Of a stretch of 16,353 nt of DNA, positions 1-6,606 are shown piece by piece. The stretch comes from Candidatus Saccharimonadota bacterium (GTDB taxonomy: Bacteria; Patescibacteriota; Saccharimonadia; Saccharimonadales; Saccharimonadaceae): positions 1 through 16,353 of the forward strand of contig JAFOHW010000006.1 of NCBI GenBank assembly GCA_017421685.1, read 5' to 3'. Positions within the stretch are counted from its first letter, which is position 1. Every line of letters starts with the position of its first letter. The notes under the pieces are model-generated. The model did not search any database. It saw only the letters and a list, made by a program, of their open reading frames with translations, and had not been told where the DNA came from. The translations under genes were made by a program, and so were the position numbers.

Positions 1-295
1 TACGGTTGTTGCGATTCAGAATGAGCGAAGTCAGATTCAAAATCGCGAAAAAGCAATGGAGATTCTTCGGGGAAAATTAGTACAGATGCAATTAGAACAG
101 CATGCAGAAACGATTGGGGAACTTAGAGCGGGCGAGTCGGCTGGCTGGGGTCAACAGATACGAAATTATGTTTTACAACCTTATAAATTGGTAAAGGATA
201 CACGAACTGGATATGAGGAAACTGAGCCAGAAAAGGTTTTAGACGGGGAGATTGGTGGGTTCATAGAGGCATTTTTGGAGAATCAAGAGGCATAG
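1..295 (+). CDS. prfB: Peptide chain release factor 2 (RF2), C-terminal 97 residues, 5' end outside window
   Basis: RF2 recognises UAA and UGA stop codons in the ribosomal A site and triggers peptidyl-tRNA hydrolysis. Reading starts in frame at base 2 and ends at a TAG. The visible part is the end of the RF core: an NERSQIQNREKAMEILR segment, where RF proteins carry the conserved S-Q-x-x-N-x-x-x-A helix, followed by GWGQQIRNYVLQPYKLVKD. The GWG-QIR-YVL-PY-VKD-RTG series separates RF2 from RF1, which has S-RIRTYN-PQ-RVTDHR here. The GGQ catalytic loop, the SPF-type codon-reading motif and any programmed frameshift site lie upstream and cannot be seen. The protein ends in a typical VLDGEIGGFIEAFL segment. 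A hairpin terminator begins right after the stop. Identity is near certain. Confidence 0.95.
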   Translation, partial: TVVAIQNERSQIQNREKAMEILRGKLVQMQLEQHAETIGELRAGESAGWGQQIRNYVLQPYKLVKDTRTGYEETEPEKVLDGEIGGFIEAFLENQEA

Positions 296-296
296 A

Positions 297-325
297 AAAG
301 GACGCCTGGGATTTTGGCGTCCTTT
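297..325. terminator. Bidirectional intrinsic terminator between convergent genes
   Basis: A perfect 10-bp inverted repeat, AAAGGACGCC (297-306) and GGCGTCCTTT (316-325), encloses a 9-base loop. It is followed by CTTGTTGTTCT on the plus strand. It lies one base after the prfB stop and ten bases from the stop of the minus-strand gene at 335-727, so it can end both transcripts. The stem was paired by eye. Confidence 0.85.
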
Positions 326-334
326 CTTGTTGTT

Positions 335-727
335 CTAGTTCTTCGCTCCGGGACCGGTATGGACATCGCCAGCTTTAACCTCCCCGTCGATGAGTTTTGC
401 GTGTTTATAGACAGTGGCGCTGTTATGGACGATACTTCGACCCATCACTTCAGCATAATCATAGACCAAAGCGTAGCCACAGATTATGGCGTCGTCGCGG
501 ACTTTACCGCCAGCAAAGACCTTGGCGTTTTTGAAGATCCAGCAAGTCCCTTCTTGGGAGAGGTTGTCTTCTGTTTCAATAAAACCTCCCAGATCGCCTC
601 TCTTCACCTTTCTCCCGTCATGGGTCTCGAAGTCCTTCAAAGCGACAATTCTAAAGAGTCGATACTTGAAGAAGCTGATTGAGTAGTTCTTTAGCATCTT
701 ATATTTAGGTTCGTTTTTGGCGGACAT
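335..727 (-). CDS. YdcK-like left-handed beta-helix (hexapeptide repeat) protein
   Basis: A 130-residue protein of unknown function, convergent to prfB. Residues 24-66 (RLFRIVALKDF...VKRGDLGGFIETEDNLSQEGTCWIF) match a conserved N-terminal block seen in E. coli YdcK and in many phage and bacterial proteins, where a V-K-G-GG-(V/I)-x-x-x-x-N-LSQ-G-CW pattern leads into a left-handed beta-helix. Residues 63-118 show loose six-residue repeats (NAKVFA, DAIICG, AEVMGR, SATVYK, AKLIDG) typical of that fold. It is shorter than YdcK and has only about nine turns. The start is well supported: on the minus strand AAAGGAG sits four bases before ATG. The stop is TAG. No signal peptide or membrane helix is seen. 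The biochemical role is unknown; the plus-strand frame across it has no ribosome site and is a shadow. Confidence 0.75.
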   Translation of the reverse strand: MSAKNEPKYKMLKNYSISFFKYRLFRIVALKDFETHDGRKVKRGDLGGFIETEDNLSQEGTCWIFKNAKVFAGGKVRDDAIICGYALVYDYAEVMGRSIVHNSATVYKHAKLIDGEVKAGDVHTGPGAKN

Positions 728-765
728 AAAACTCCTTTCTCTGAGCTAGAGCTAAAACAACAATT

Positions 766-795
766 TAAGTTACGATTACTTATTAAGCAAAAGCA
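766..795 (-). promoter_or_regulatory. Possible promoter of the YdcK-like gene
   Basis: Read on the minus strand, TTGCTT is followed after 17 bases by TAAATT, about 40 bases upstream of the AAAGGAG ribosome site. The -10 matches the consensus at only four of six positions, and this AT-rich interval contains other weak matches, so the call is tentative. Confidence 0.3.
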
Positions 796-875
796 ATATT
801 GTTTAATTATGGCACATTATTTTTCTTACCTCAAGAGGTTTTAAGGGGATTTTTGATAGAAAAAAAATAAGGATT

Positions 876-884
876 TGATATAAT
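876..884 (+). promoter_or_regulatory. Extended -10 promoter for the coiled-coil gene
   Basis: TGATATAAT is a perfect TATAAT (879-884) with the extended TGN element. No well-spaced -35 is present: TTGATA at 853-858 lies 20 bases away. The predicted start near 890-892 gives a leader of about 70 bases before the ATG at 963. Confidence 0.6.
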
Positions 885-962
885 ATAAAAATATTGGGTA
901 AAATTCAGGGACCGGAAAGGTTGGACATTAAAGATTGGCAGTTTCTGGCGAAGGGAAGAGAG

Positions 963-1247
963 ATGAACGAAGTTCAGGTTATGATTACTGCCGAGACATT
1001 GGAGAAGATTCTGGATACCTCTGTTAGCGAGGCTTCTGTGCTTGATCTGGTTATGGCGCTGAGGTCGCTGGGGGATTCTCGAGATGACGAGAAAACTGAG
1101 CGGTTGACGGAGGAGATCGAACGGCTGACGCTTTCGGTCGATAATTTGTGTATTCGGATAGGTCAGCTTCATGGTGCAATCATGGATTTGAATTACCTAC
1201 TCAATAAACAACAAGGGGGATTCATAGATACACTTTTGTATCCGTAA
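963..1247 (+). CDS. Hypothetical 94-residue coiled-coil protein
   Basis: I do not recognise this family. The protein is acidic and soluble, with no signal peptide or membrane helix. Residues 33-75 (LRSLGDSRDDEKTERLTEEIERLTLSVDNLCIRIGQLHGAI) have spaced leucine/isoleucine positions fitting a coiled coil, with a more polar tail ending in GGFIDTLLYP. The ATG at 963 is chosen because AAGGGAAGAG lies just before it and because the extended -10 at 876-884 would start transcription at about 891. The longer in-frame option from TTG 894 would be leaderless. The stop is TAA. It is a single-gene unit between the minus-strand YdcK-like gene and the ribosomal operon, and position alone gives no functional clue. 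Real gene likely; function unknown. Confidence 0.6.
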   Translation: MNEVQVMITAETLEKILDTSVSEASVLDLVMALRSLGDSRDDEKTERLTEEIERLTLSVDNLCIRIGQLHGAIMDLNYLLNKQQGGFIDTLLYP

Positions 1248-1378
1248 ATTAAATTTGGCCTCGGGATAAGATATTTCGGGGCCTTGACGTTTTTAAAAAA
1301 TTTCGCTTAGGTTTCTTAAATTTGTTGTCAGCGACTGGTTAGCAATTTCGGGTAGCGCTTTTTTATAAAAAATAGGGG
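1248..1378. other. Gene-free interval between the coiled-coil gene and the ribosomal operon promoter
   Basis: No reading frame with a ribosome site is present. Apart from the weak hairpin at 1257-1294 I see only AT-rich sequence and imperfect short inverted repeats around 1330-1366 (AGCG...CGCT followed by T6). These could be a second weak terminator but do not form a convincing stem. Confidence 0.5.
1257..1294 (+). terminator. Weak candidate terminator after the coiled-coil gene
   Basis: GGCCTCG (1257-1263) can pair with CGGGGCC (1277-1283), with one G-U pair and a 13-base loop. The first T-run (five T) starts six bases after the stem, so as an intrinsic terminator it is marginal. It sits ten bases after the stop codon. 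Confidence 0.35.
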
Positions 1379-1407
1379 TTGTCAAGAGAGAAAATTTGTG
1401 ATAAAAT
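1379..1407 (+). promoter_or_regulatory. Promoter of the S10/spc ribosomal protein operon
   Basis: TTGTCA (1379-1384), a 17-base spacer and TAAAAT (1402-1407), preceded by TG in the extended -10 position (TGATAAAAT). Predicted start near 1414 gives an mRNA leader of about 155 bases before rplC. This is the only good promoter I find upstream of rplC. Confidence 0.7.
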
Positions 1408-1413
1408 TAGGTT

Positions 1414-1569
1414 GTTATCTAGACATAAGGAGAGGTCCTGAAGTTTTTGGCAGAAGGAAACCGGCCTAAAAGTCTAGTTATTTACATGTAAAAATATTAA
1501 AAAATTGCGAGAAATAATTCTACCTGGTGTACAGAGGTAGAATTGGCAATAAGTAAAGGAAAGGAAGCC
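1414..1569 (+). promoter_or_regulatory. Structured 5' leader of the ribosomal operon, candidate autoregulatory RNA
   Basis: Two foldable modules lie between the promoter and rplC. The first is closed by CTAGAC (1419-1424) pairing with GTCTAG (1472-1477). It encloses a small AGGA/TCCT hairpin (1428-1439) and a helix 1444-1451 with 1464-1471 (one U-U mismatch), forming a three-way junction. The second has AATTCTACCT (1516-1525) pairing with AGGTAGAATT (1535-1544), extended across an internal loop by ATTGC (1504-1508) with GCAAT (1546-1550). It ends about ten bases before the rplC ribosome site. Ribosomal operons are commonly controlled by a ribosomal protein binding such leaders (L4 on the E. 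coli S10 leader). Which protein binds here is unknown; the folds were paired by eye. Confidence 0.55.
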
Positions 1570-2190
1570 ATGCAAGTAATTCTCGGCACCAAAATTGGTA
1601 TGACCCAGATTATCGGCGAAGATGGGGTTGTTACTCCAGTTACAATTCTTCAAGCCGGCCCTTGCGCAGTGACTCAGATTAAAACTGTCGAAACCGATGG
1701 TTATAACGCTGTTCAAGTTGGTTATGGTGTGGGTCGGAATCTGAGCAAGTCGGTTACTGGTCACGTTAAGAAGGCCGGTGAAAATATTAACCCTAAAACC
1801 TTAAAGGAATTCCGAGTAGATGAATTGCCGGAAGGATTAAAACTAGGCGACACTCTCACGGTCGAAAGTTTTAAACTTGGAGACAAGGTTGCGGTTACGG
1901 GGACTAGCAAAGGTAAAGGTTTTGCTGGTACAGTAAAGCGACATAATTTTATCGAATCCCGTAATACACACGGATTTAAGGGGAATATTCGTAGGGTTGG
2001 TTCGATTGGTTCGATGTACCCACAGAAGGTTTGGAAAGGTAAAAAAATGCCTGGACGTATGGGGCATGAACAAGTTACCGTAAAGAATTTAATAGTTGCT
2101 TATATAGACGTAGAAAATAATCTGATTGGTCTTAAAGGTGCAGTCCCTGGTCCGAAAAAAGGAATCGTAAGTGTGGAGGGAAAGGACTAA
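1570..2190 (+). CDS. rplC: 50S ribosomal protein L3 (uL3)
   Basis: L3 is an early-assembly 23S rRNA-binding protein whose extended loop reaches toward the peptidyl-transferase centre. The 206-residue product begins MQVILGTKIGMTQ, the standard L3 opening, and contains KGKGFAGTVKRHNF, SIGSMYPQKVWKGKKMPGRMG and a C-terminal GAVPGPKKG, matching the usual length of about 209. An upstream in-frame TTG at 1543 would add nine residues not found in the family and lies in the leader hairpin, so ATG 1570 is chosen; AAAGGAAAGGAA precedes it. At the site of the glutamine methylated in E. coli L3 (AGQMG) this protein has arginine (PGRMG), as in Bacillus. It is the first gene of the operon here; rpsJ, which usually precedes it, is absent. 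Confidence 0.97.
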   Translation: MQVILGTKIGMTQIIGEDGVVTPVTILQAGPCAVTQIKTVETDGYNAVQVGYGVGRNLSKSVTGHVKKAGENINPKTLKEFRVDELPEGLKLGDTLTVESFKLGDKVAVTGTSKGKGFAGTVKRHNFIESRNTHGFKGNIRRVGSIGSMYPQKVWKGKKMPGRMGHEQVTVKNLIVAYIDVENNLIGLKGAVPGPKKGIVSVEGKD

Positions 2191-2191
2191 T

Positions 2192-2791
2192 ATGGTAGCG
2201 TTAAATAAAGAAATCTTTGGTCTTACTGTTGAAAATCATGAACTCGTCAAATTAGCTTATGATTCATATTTAGCGAATTCACGTTCTTCTCATGCGAAGA
2301 CTTTGAAACGAGGTGAAGTTAGAGGGGGAGGCAAGAAGCCTTGGCGACAAAAAGGGACTGGACGAGCACGTTTTGGTTCGACTCGTAACCCGATTTGGCG
2401 ACATGGTGGTGTAGCGTTTGGACGAACTGGCAATGAGAACTTTACGAAGAAAATTGCGAAGAGTTCGAAATTATTGGCTGTTCGACAAGCTTTAAGCATG
2501 AAGAATGCCGATAAGTCCGTATTTGTTTTAGATAAAGAAGTCAAACTAACCGGAAAAACGAAAGACGCAGTTAAGGTCTTGAAAGACATGAAGCTAGAAG
2601 GAAAAAATGTCTTAGCGGTTTGTAGTGAGAAGACTCCGGAAGTTCTACGATCGACGAATAATTTGCCGAATTTAAAACTAGTTCGTGCGACTTATCTTAA
2701 CGTATTTGACATTATGAATGCTGATGCGATTGTCTTTTCGGAAGAAGCCTTAAAAGTAGCCGAGAAATGGTTAATTGGAGAGGAGAAGTAA
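2192..2791 (+). CDS. rplD: 50S ribosomal protein L4 (uL4)
   Basis: L4 binds 23S rRNA and lines the exit tunnel with an extended loop. In some bacteria it also represses its own operon through the leader mRNA. The 199-residue protein carries the diagnostic loop at about residues 39-77 (RGEVRGGGKKPWRQKGTGRAR, then GSTRNPIWRHGGVAFG). The C-terminal alpha/beta part includes NVLAVCSEK and LKLVRATYLNVFDIMNADAIVFSEEAL. The start is ATG 2192, one base after the rplC stop, with GGAGGGAAAGGA upstream. An in-frame GTG at 2171 inside rplC would add seven unlikely residues. Length is normal (E. coli 201). As the second gene of the operon it is a reasonable candidate for the leader-binding regulator, but nothing here proves that. 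Confidence 0.97.
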   Translation: MVALNKEIFGLTVENHELVKLAYDSYLANSRSSHAKTLKRGEVRGGGKKPWRQKGTGRARFGSTRNPIWRHGGVAFGRTGNENFTKKIAKSSKLLAVRQALSMKNADKSVFVLDKEVKLTGKTKDAVKVLKDMKLEGKNVLAVCSEKTPEVLRSTNNLPNLKLVRATYLNVFDIMNADAIVFSEEALKVAEKWLIGEEK

Positions 2792-2792
2792 G

Positions 2793-3194
2793 ATGGCGGA
2801 AGATAATACGAATATTAAACTTCAAATCTTAGAGCCTCGTGCTACCGAGAAGAGTTATCTAGAGCAGACGAATCGAATTTATGTTTTTCCAGTAAAACGA
2901 ACAATGGGAAAACAAGAGATTGCACGAATGGTTGAAAAAGAATTTAACGTGACGGTAACTGATGTACGAACGATGATTCGAAAAGGTAAGAAGACGAAAT
3001 TTAGTAAAGGAAAACACGCTTATCCTGGCATTACTCATCGTCAAGATAAGAAATTTGCTTATGTTCGCTTAAAGAAAGGCGACTACATAAGAGTGTTTGA
3101 TGAACAAGAAGAAGATAATAAAACCAGCGCAAAGGAAGCTAAAGCTGAGAAGAAAGCTAAAGCGGACAAGAATGCAGGTAAGGAGAAGAAGTAA
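2793..3194 (+). CDS. rplW: 50S ribosomal protein L23 (uL23) with Lys/Ala-rich C-terminal tail
   Basis: L23 sits at the tunnel exit and is the docking point for trigger factor and SRP. The 133-residue product has the conserved core at residues 11-102: ILEPRATEKSYL, the F-V-V--A-K-EI--A-VE--F-V-V--V-T segment (here YVFPVKRTMGKQEIARMVEKEF) and KKFAYVRLKKGDYI. The E. coli protein has 100 residues; the extra 30 here (104-133) are a Lys/Ala/Glu-rich tail ending in KEKK that would project from the tunnel exit. The start is ATG 2793, one base after rplD, with GGAGAGGAGAAG as ribosome site. The stop overlaps the next start by one base, suggesting translational coupling to rplB. Confidence 0.96.
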   Translation: MAEDNTNIKLQILEPRATEKSYLEQTNRIYVFPVKRTMGKQEIARMVEKEFNVTVTDVRTMIRKGKKTKFSKGKHAYPGITHRQDKKFAYVRLKKGDYIRVFDEQEEDNKTSAKEAKAEKKAKADKNAGKEKK

Positions 3195-4030
3195 TGGGAA
3201 TTAAAGCATATCGCCCGATTACTCCGGCACAGCGTCAAAAGACGACCGAAGATTACGATCAGATTACGACGAAGAAGCCGTTGAAGTCATTAACGAAGGC
3301 GAAAAAACAACGTTCCGGTAGGAATAATCAGGGTCGAATTACGGTACGACATCGTGGGGGCGGAGTAAAGCGACACTACCGAATTGTGACTTATAAATTA
3401 CCAGAAAACTTAACTTTTACGGTTGAGGAAATTGAGTATGACCCGAACCGTTCGGCTCGAATTGCACGAGTTAAAGACGAGAACGGGGTTTACTACTACG
3501 TAATTGCTGATACCAAGATGACGAAAGGAACGACTTTCAAAACTGGAAAGGGGATTGAAATCGAGAATTCGAACCGTATGGCGCTCGAAGATATCCCAGT
3601 TGGTACTTTCGTATATGCGATTGAGCTTCATCCTGGAAAAGGCGCTCAAATGGTTCGAGCTGCGGGAGCTTCAGCTCAGCTTATGGCAAAAGAGGGTGGC
3701 TATGCTACTCTTAAGATGCCATCTGGTGAAGTTCGAAAGGTTTTAGTTTCCTGCTTAGCTTCGATTGGTACAGTTTCGAACTTACAGCATCAGAATATTA
3801 AGATTGGTTCGGCTGGACGTCGTCGCCGTAAAGGTATTCGTCCGACGGTACGTGGTGTCGTCATGAACGCGGCGGATCACCCACACGGTGGTGGTGATGG
3901 TGGTCGACACGGTTCTGGTAAAGCGCCGAGGACACCTTGGGGTCAACTTACGCTTGGTTACCGTACGCGTCGTAATAAGAAAACTAATAAGATGATTGTA
4001 CGCAGTCGTCATGAAGGAAAGAGGAGATAA
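3194..4030 (+). CDS. rplB: 50S ribosomal protein L2 (uL2)
   Basis: L2 is needed for subunit association and for peptidyl-transferase centre assembly. The 278-residue product is normal in length. Residues 52-63 ([12 protein letters not shown]) and the C-terminal [21 protein letters not shown] are family signatures. His229 in the DHPHGGG motif corresponds to the functionally important E. coli His229. The usual GRRRWLGIRP is [10 protein letters not shown], and MNPVDHPHGGGEG is [13 protein letters not shown], both mild changes. Its ATG shares a base with the rplW TAA, and its own TAA shares a base with the rpsS ATG. The rplW tail codons AAGGAGAAGAAG supply the ribosome site. Confidence 0.98.
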   Translation: MGIKAYRPITPAQRQKTTEDYDQITTKKPLKSLTKAKKQRSGRNNQGRITVRHRGGGVKRHYRIVTYKLPENLTFTVEEIEYDPNRSARIARVKDENGVYYYVIADTKMTKGTTFKTGKGIEIENSNRMALEDIPVGTFVYAIELHPGKGAQMVRAAGASAQLMAKEGGYATLKMPSGEVRKVLVSCLASIGTVSNLQHQNIKIGSAGRRRRKGIRPTVRGVVMNAADHPHGGGDGGRHGSGKAPRTPWGQLTLGYRTRRNKKTNKMIVRSRHEGKRR

Positions 4031-4323
4031 TGTCTAGGAGTCTAAAGAAAGGTCCATTTGTGGACTATAAACTCGCGAAAAAAGTCGCCGGACTTTCCAG
4101 CGAGGATCGTACTGTGATTAAAACTTGGGCTAGGAGTTCGACAATTTCTCCGGAAATGGTTGGACGAACGATTGCCGTACATAATGGTAAGGTTCATGTT
4201 CCAGTTTATATTTCAGAAAACATGGTTGGTCATAAATTAGGGGAGTTTGCACCAACTCGTAAATTCCGTCGTCATGGCGGTAAAAAAGCTGCTGAAGCTG
4301 CGGCTGCGAAAGGAAAAGGTTAG
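4030..4323 (+). CDS. rpsS: 30S ribosomal protein S19 (uS19)
   Basis: S19 binds 16S rRNA in the 30S head with S13, near the A-site tRNA. The 97-residue protein begins [15 protein letters not shown] and contains [53 protein letters not shown]: a textbook S19. The Ala/Lys-rich end ([13 protein letters not shown]) is a slight extension relative to the usual 92 residues. The ribosome site GAGGAGA sits within the last codons of rplB. The stop is TAG, followed three bases later by rplV. Confidence 0.98.
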   Translation: MSRSLKKGPFVDYKLAKKVAGLSSEDRTVIKTWARSSTISPEMVGRTIAVHNGKVHVPVYISENMVGHKLGEFAPTRKFRRHGGKKAAEAAAAKGKG

Positions 4324-4326
4324 GAT

Positions 4327-4773
4327 ATGGCAGAGACTTATTTTGCGCATGCCTACGCTAAAGGAGTTGACTCTCAGCCAAGAAAGACGAGCATTGTTGC
4401 TTCCTTGGTCCGAGACCGTTACGTCGCGGATGCGGTAGTAATTTTAGAACACACCCAGCGAAAGGCTGCCCGACCAGTTCTAAAAGCAATTGAGTCGGCT
4501 AATGCGAATTTATTAAACAATTCGAAAGTTAGCATTGATCCAAAGACAGTGCGAATTGCAAGGATTTTTGTTACGAGTGGGACCAGGATGCGTCGATATG
4601 TACCGGCGTCTAGAGGTCGTGCTTTACCGTTTGAGAAGATTTCGTCCAACATTTTTGTTGAGGTCGCAGGCGAAGAGAAAGTTAAAAAGAGTGCCTCTAA
4701 AGAGAAGAAGACGGCTGAAAAGAGCGCGTCTGAAAACTCCGCAAAAACAGAGGTAGAGAAGGAGAAAAAGTAA
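4327..4773 (+). CDS. rplV: 50S ribosomal protein L22 (uL22) with charged C-terminal tail
   Basis: L22 spans the large subunit, and its beta-hairpin lines the exit tunnel near the macrolide site. Core residues 4-113 match the family: DSQPRKTSIVASLVRDR, then QRKAARPVLKAIESANAN, and the hairpin RIFVTSGTRMRRYVPASRGRALPFEKISSNIFVEV. The protein has 148 residues against about 110 in E. coli. Residues 114-148 are a Lys/Ser/Glu-rich low-complexity tail on the solvent side. The DNA encoding its last part is nearly identical to the 3' end of rpsQ, noted as a separate repeat. The ribosome site lies in the rpsS end (AAAGGAAAAGG, AGGA). rpsC starts two bases after the stop. Confidence 0.96.
   Translation: MAETYFAHAYAKGVDSQPRKTSIVASLVRDRYVADAVVILEHTQRKAARPVLKAIESANANLLNNSKVSIDPKTVRIARIFVTSGTRMRRYVPASRGRALPFEKISSNIFVEVAGEEKVKKSASKEKKTAEKSASENSAKTEVEKEKK
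4724..4764 (+). repeat. Direct repeat copy A: 3' end of rplV, matches rpsQ 3' end
   Basis: Bases 4724-4764 align without gaps to 6176-6216 with 36 of 41 identical. The longest exact run is 15 bases (4745-4759). The encoded peptides also match: SASENSAKTEVEKE in L22 and [14 protein letters not shown] in S17. Each copy lies close to the stop codon of a different ribosomal gene. Confidence 0.8.
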
Positions 4774-4774
4774 T

Positions 4775-5401
4775 ATGGGTCAGAAGGTTAATCCCATCTC
4801 TTACCGTCTCCAGCTGAGCAAGGACTGGTCTTCGAAGTGGTTTACTCGAAAATCGGACTTTCGTCATTGGCTAGTTGAAGACGCCAAGATTCGTGAGTTG
4901 ATCGAGGAGCGATTCAAAGCGCGTCCGACGATTGCACGAATTAATATTGAACGCTCCGCTAATCTTACTACGATTACGATTTTAACCGCTAAAGCGGGGG
5001 CAGTAATTGGTAGACAGGGCGCGGGGATAAATGAATTAAAGAAACAGCTCGAGAAGATTGTTAGTGGTCCGATTCGAATTAATGTCGAAGAGGTGAAAAA
5101 GCCGGAACTTAATGCGAAATTAGTTGCGGAAAATATTGGTTTCCAACTCGGAAAACGCATGAACTTCCGTCGCGCAGTTAAAATGGCTTTACAGTCTTCG
5201 ATGAATGCTGGTGCTAAAGGTGTACGCATTGAGGTCGCAGGGCGACTTAATGGCGCGGAGATGTCACGTCGCGAGAAGTTTATTGAGGGGTCGGTCCCTC
5301 TACATACGCTTCGAGCAGATATTGATTTCCATTGTCATCATGCACCAACTGTTGCCGGTATCGTTGGAGTAAAAGTTTGGATTTATAAGGGGGAGAAATA
5401 A
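4775..5401 (+). CDS. rpsC: 30S ribosomal protein S3 (uS3)
   Basis: S3 lies at the mRNA entry channel and contributes to mRNA helicase activity. The 208-residue protein opens [12 protein letters not shown]. It has a type II KH domain with the GxxG loop at residues 79-82 (VIGRQGAGI). The C-terminal domain carries [30 protein letters not shown]. Length is a little below the E. coli 233 because the flexible C-terminal end is short, as in many Gram-positives. The GGAGAAAAAG ribosome site lies inside the rplV tail. The stop is TAA, and rplP starts one base later. Confidence 0.98.
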   Translation: MGQKVNPISYRLQLSKDWSSKWFTRKSDFRHWLVEDAKIRELIEERFKARPTIARINIERSANLTTITILTAKAGAVIGRQGAGINELKKQLEKIVSGPIRINVEEVKKPELNAKLVAENIGFQLGKRMNFRRAVKMALQSSMNAGAKGVRIEVAGRLNGAEMSRREKFIEGSVPLHTLRADIDFHCHHAPTVAGIVGVKVWIYKGEK

Positions 5402-5402
5402 G

Positions 5403-5822
5403 ATGGCTATTTTAATTCCGAAGAAAGTACCGCATCGCAAGGTACGAAAAGGTAAAAATGAAGGTATTGCAACGTGCTGTAATACGGTTGCGTTTGGTGA
5501 ATTTGGTTTAATGTCGTTAGATAATGAGCGAGTTACTAGTCGCCAAATCGAGGCAGCTCGTCAGGCGATTACGCGTTACGTTAGGCGTGGTGGAAAGATT
5601 TGGATTCGAATTTTCCCGCATACGCCGGTCTCAAAGAAACCGTTAGACGTAAAAATGGGTTCTGGTAAAGGTGAACCGCAGTTTTACGTGGCTAAGGTTA
5701 AGGCTGGGACCGTGATGTTCGAGATTGCTGGCGTTTCTGAAGAGAAAGCGCGAGAAGCGTTAAGGTTAGCTTCACATAAGCTACCGGTTAAATGTAAAAT
5801 TATAAAGAAAGAGGAGTTCTAA
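5403..5822 (+). CDS. rplP: 50S ribosomal protein L16 (uL16)
   Basis: L16 organises the A-site tRNA-binding region of the 50S subunit. The 139-residue protein has [73 protein letters not shown] and a final [24 protein letters not shown], all family hallmarks. The arginine that is hydroxylated in E. coli L16 (R81, in VRMGKGKG) is lysine here (VKMGSGKG). Normally rpmC (L29) follows; here rpsQ starts one base after the stop, so L29 has no room at this site. The ribosome site AAGGGGGAGAAA is in the end of rpsC. Confidence 0.97.
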   Translation: MAILIPKKVPHRKVRKGKNEGIATCCNTVAFGEFGLMSLDNERVTSRQIEAARQAITRYVRRGGKIWIRIFPHTPVSKKPLDVKMGSGKGEPQFYVAKVKAGTVMFEIAGVSEEKAREALRLASHKLPVKCKIIKKEEF

Positions 5823-5823
5823 G

Positions 5824-6237
5824 ATGGCACACACTTTGATTGGAACTGTGACAAGTGAGAAGCGCGATAAGACCATTACCGTCTCCATCGTGAATCGTGA
5901 GACCCATCCTCTTTATCGTAAGCAGTATACGAAAACTCGTAAATATACTGCGCACGATGAAAAGAACGAAGCCCATGTCGGGGATCGCGTTCAGATTGCG
6001 ATGAGTCGTCCGATTTCGAAAACTAAGGCTTACACTTTAGTTAAAGTAATCGAGAAGTCACGTGGCGCAGTTGAGTTAAAAGACGACGTAAACAAGGCTT
6101 ATGAAGCTGAGAAGATTGGAGCTGATGAAATCGCGAAAGCGAAGAGGCTCGAAGAAGCCGAAAGTAAGGATTCGGGCGCGTCGGAAAGTTCCGCAGAAAC
6201 AGAGGTAGAGACGGAGCAGGAAGGGGAGGAAGCGTAA
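5824..6237 (+). CDS. rpsQ: 30S ribosomal protein S17 (uS17) with long acidic C-terminal tail
   Basis: S17 is a primary 16S rRNA-binding protein with an OB fold. Core residues 1-79 match the family: [63 protein letters not shown]. The protein has 137 residues against 84 in E. coli. Residues 80-137 first look helical and charged ([23 protein letters not shown]), then become Ser/Glu-rich and acidic (ending EQEGEEA). An acidic tail is odd on an rRNA-binding protein. The final stretch is encoded by DNA nearly identical to the end of rplV. The GAGGAG ribosome site is in the rplP end. The stop overlaps the rplN ATG by one base. Confidence 0.95.
   Translation: MAHTLIGTVTSEKRDKTITVSIVNRETHPLYRKQYTKTRKYTAHDEKNEAHVGDRVQIAMSRPISKTKAYTLVKVIEKSRGAVELKDDVNKAYEAEKIGADEIAKAKRLEEAESKDSGASESSAETEVETEQEGEEA
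6176..6216 (+). repeat. Direct repeat copy B: 3' end of rpsQ, matches rplV 3' end
   Basis: Second copy of the 41-base segment at 4724-4764, at the same orientation and reading frame, 1452 bases downstream. The five mismatches correspond to 4731, 4736, 4737, 4744 and 4760. After 6216 the rpsQ tail diverges into an acidic end while rplV becomes lysine-rich. Confidence 0.8.
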
Positions 6238-6605
6238 TGATACAGCAAGAAAGTAGATTAAAGGTAGCAGATAACTCTGGCGCAAAGGAACTCGGAGTAA
6301 TTCGAGTTCTCGGAGGAACGAGAGCTCGATATGCGAGAGTAGGCGACATTGTTACTTGTTCAGTTAAGGAAGCGACCCCGAATGGGAACATTAAGAAGAA
6401 AGCGATTGTTCGAGCGGTTATCGTTAGAACTAGGCAGCCGATTCGCCGACCGGACGGTTCAACTATTCGATTCGACGAGAATGCGGCGGTCTTAGTTAAT
6501 AACGATAAGACGCCTAAGGGGACGCGTGTTTTCGGGCCGATCCCGAGAGAGCTTCGTGACCTTGGGTTTATGAAGATTATCAGCTTAGCCCCGGAGGTAC
6601 TTTAA
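6237..6605 (+). CDS. rplN: 50S ribosomal protein L14 (uL14)
   Basis: L14 forms part of an intersubunit bridge and the binding site of the silencing factor RsfS. The 122-residue product has the standard length and signatures: [49 protein letters not shown], and the C-terminal [27 protein letters not shown]. No extension is present, unlike several neighbours. GGAAGGGGAGGA in the rpsQ end is the ribosome site, and the ATG overlaps the rpsQ TAA. rplX follows after one base. Confidence 0.98.
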   Translation: MIQQESRLKVADNSGAKELGVIRVLGGTRARYARVGDIVTCSVKEATPNGNIKKKAIVRAVIVRTRQPIRRPDGSTIRFDENAAVLVNNDKTPKGTRVFGPIPRELRDLGFMKIISLAPEVL

Positions 6606-6606
6606 A

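Noticed and set aside
314..682. Plus-strand open frame of 122 codons
   Set aside because: It lies opposite the YdcK-like gene, starts inside the terminator and lacks a ribosome site; the minus-strand protein has recognisable conserved motifs.
894..962. Longer form of the coiled-coil protein from TTG 894
   Set aside because: Predicted transcription starts at about 891, leaving no room for a ribosome site; ATG 963 has one.
1263..1276. 14-base exact match with 16089-16102 (GGGATAAGATATTT), both intergenic
   Set aside because: A 14-base exact match somewhere in 16 kb is expected about half the time by chance even at even base composition, and the flanks do not match.
1543..1569. Upstream TTG start for rplC
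   Set aside because: The added residues are not in the L3 family and the codon is inside the leader hairpin; ATG 1570 gives the standard L3 N-terminus with a ribosome site.
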